Positions 5,567 through 5,876 of a stretch of 5,876 nucleotides of DNA are shown here, in pieces; within the stretch, counting starts at the first letter, position 1, and each line of letters begins with the position of its first letter. The stretch is from contig CANQXO010000081.1 of assembly GCA_947627825.1 (NCBI GenBank), positions 1 through 5,876 of the forward strand. Direction: 5' to 3'. The DNA comes from an uncultured Clostridia bacterium (lineage in GTDB: Bacteria; Bacillota_A; Clostridia; TANB77; CAG-508). A model generated the notes under the pieces. It was not told where the DNA came from. It searched no databases and saw only the letters and a program-made list of their open reading frames with translations. The position numbers and the translations under genes are program-made.

Positions 5567-5876
5567 CTATTTCATAGCTCTTAGTGAGTTTAACACCACA
5601 AGTAAAGTTACACCGACATCTGCAAAAACAGCCATCCACATACTTGTTAATTTTAGCATGCTTAATATTAAAATTAATATTTTAATTAAAATTGCAAATG
5701 TTATATTTTGTTTTGCTATTTTTATTGTCTTTTTTGCTATTTTTATTACTGTTGGAATTTTTGACAAGTCATCATTCATTATTACTACATCTGCTGCTTC
5801 AATTGCTGAGTCTGAGCCTAGTCCACCCATTGCAATTCCTACATCAGCTCTTGCTAATACTGGGCTATCATTTATT
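5567..5876 (-). CDS. C-terminal part of a Zn/Cd/Pb-type heavy-metal P1B ATPase (partial)
   Basis: The 102 C-terminal residues of an integral-membrane heavy-metal export ATPase. The reading frame is open to the window edge, so the rest of the gene lies beyond 5876. The fragment begins inside the P-type hinge motif (GDGxND) as INDSPVLARADVGIAMG and continues with GSDSAIEAADVVIMNDD, the end of the phosphorylation domain. Two membrane segments follow, at about 57-75 and 79-97. K65 in the first and D86 (FADVG) in the second have the same 21-residue spacing as K693 and D714 of E. coli ZntA. This points to the P1B-2 group (ZntA/CadA; Zn, Cd, Pb) rather than copper. The call rests on remembered family sequences. 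Tandem TAG stops end it and no strong terminator follows. A function independent of glgP is likely given the 230-nt gap and glgP's own promoter. No symbol is given because the N-terminal metal-binding region is not visible. Confidence 0.9.
   Translation of the reverse strand, partial: INDSPVLARADVGIAMGGLGSDSAIEAADVVIMNDDLSKIPTVIKIAKKTIKIAKQNITFAILIKILILILSMLKLTSMWMAVFADVGVTLLVVLNSLRAMK

Noticed and set aside
5314..5584. Overlapping plus-strand Phe/Leu-rich frames of 85-87 codons upstream of glgP
   Set aside because: They are low-complexity T-rich translation across the glgP promoter and repeats, with no ribosome site at their starts.

Overview
The window is an AT-rich chromosomal segment using the standard code (TGG for Trp, TAA/TAG stops). 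It has strong Shine-Dalgarno sites, sigma-A-type promoters with 17-bp spacers, and intrinsic terminators. Together with the protein variants this suggests a low-GC Firmicute, most likely a clostridial, possibly gut, anaerobe. The species cannot be named from this much sequence.

Left part (about 1-826, plus strand): a complete type III toxin-antitoxin / abortive-infection locus of the ToxIN/AbiQ type. In order it has a promoter (-35 at 13-18, -10 at 36-41), a short 5' hairpin, a noncoding antitoxin RNA of three degenerate repeats (about 82-236), an intrinsic terminator (244-281), and the endoribonuclease toxin gene toxN (296-826). Each RNA repeat can fold as an H-type pseudoknot. The long-range stem has a different sequence in every repeat but stays fully complementary, which is the strongest and most unusual signal in the window. 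By family precedent the RNA repeats bind and inhibit ToxN, and the terminator keeps antitoxin in excess over toxin.

Middle (827-1128): no intact gene. Two short, frame-disrupted minus-strand reading frames may be a decayed gene. A perfect 14-bp hairpin with a T-tract ends the pyruvate kinase transcript and may also stop toxN read-through.

Right part (1129-5876, minus strand): housekeeping genes. Pyruvate kinase (pyk) and a long-form alpha-glucan/glycogen phosphorylase (glgP) each have their own well-formed promoter, with a palindrome over the promoter or start site that could be an operator. They act in the same pathway: GlgP releases glucose-1-phosphate from storage glucan, and Pyk catalyses the last ATP-yielding step of glycolysis. 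Upstream of glgP is an AT-rich stretch with about three 29-bp imperfect repeats. The C-terminal end of a Zn/Cd/Pb-type P1B heavy-metal ATPase then runs off the right edge.
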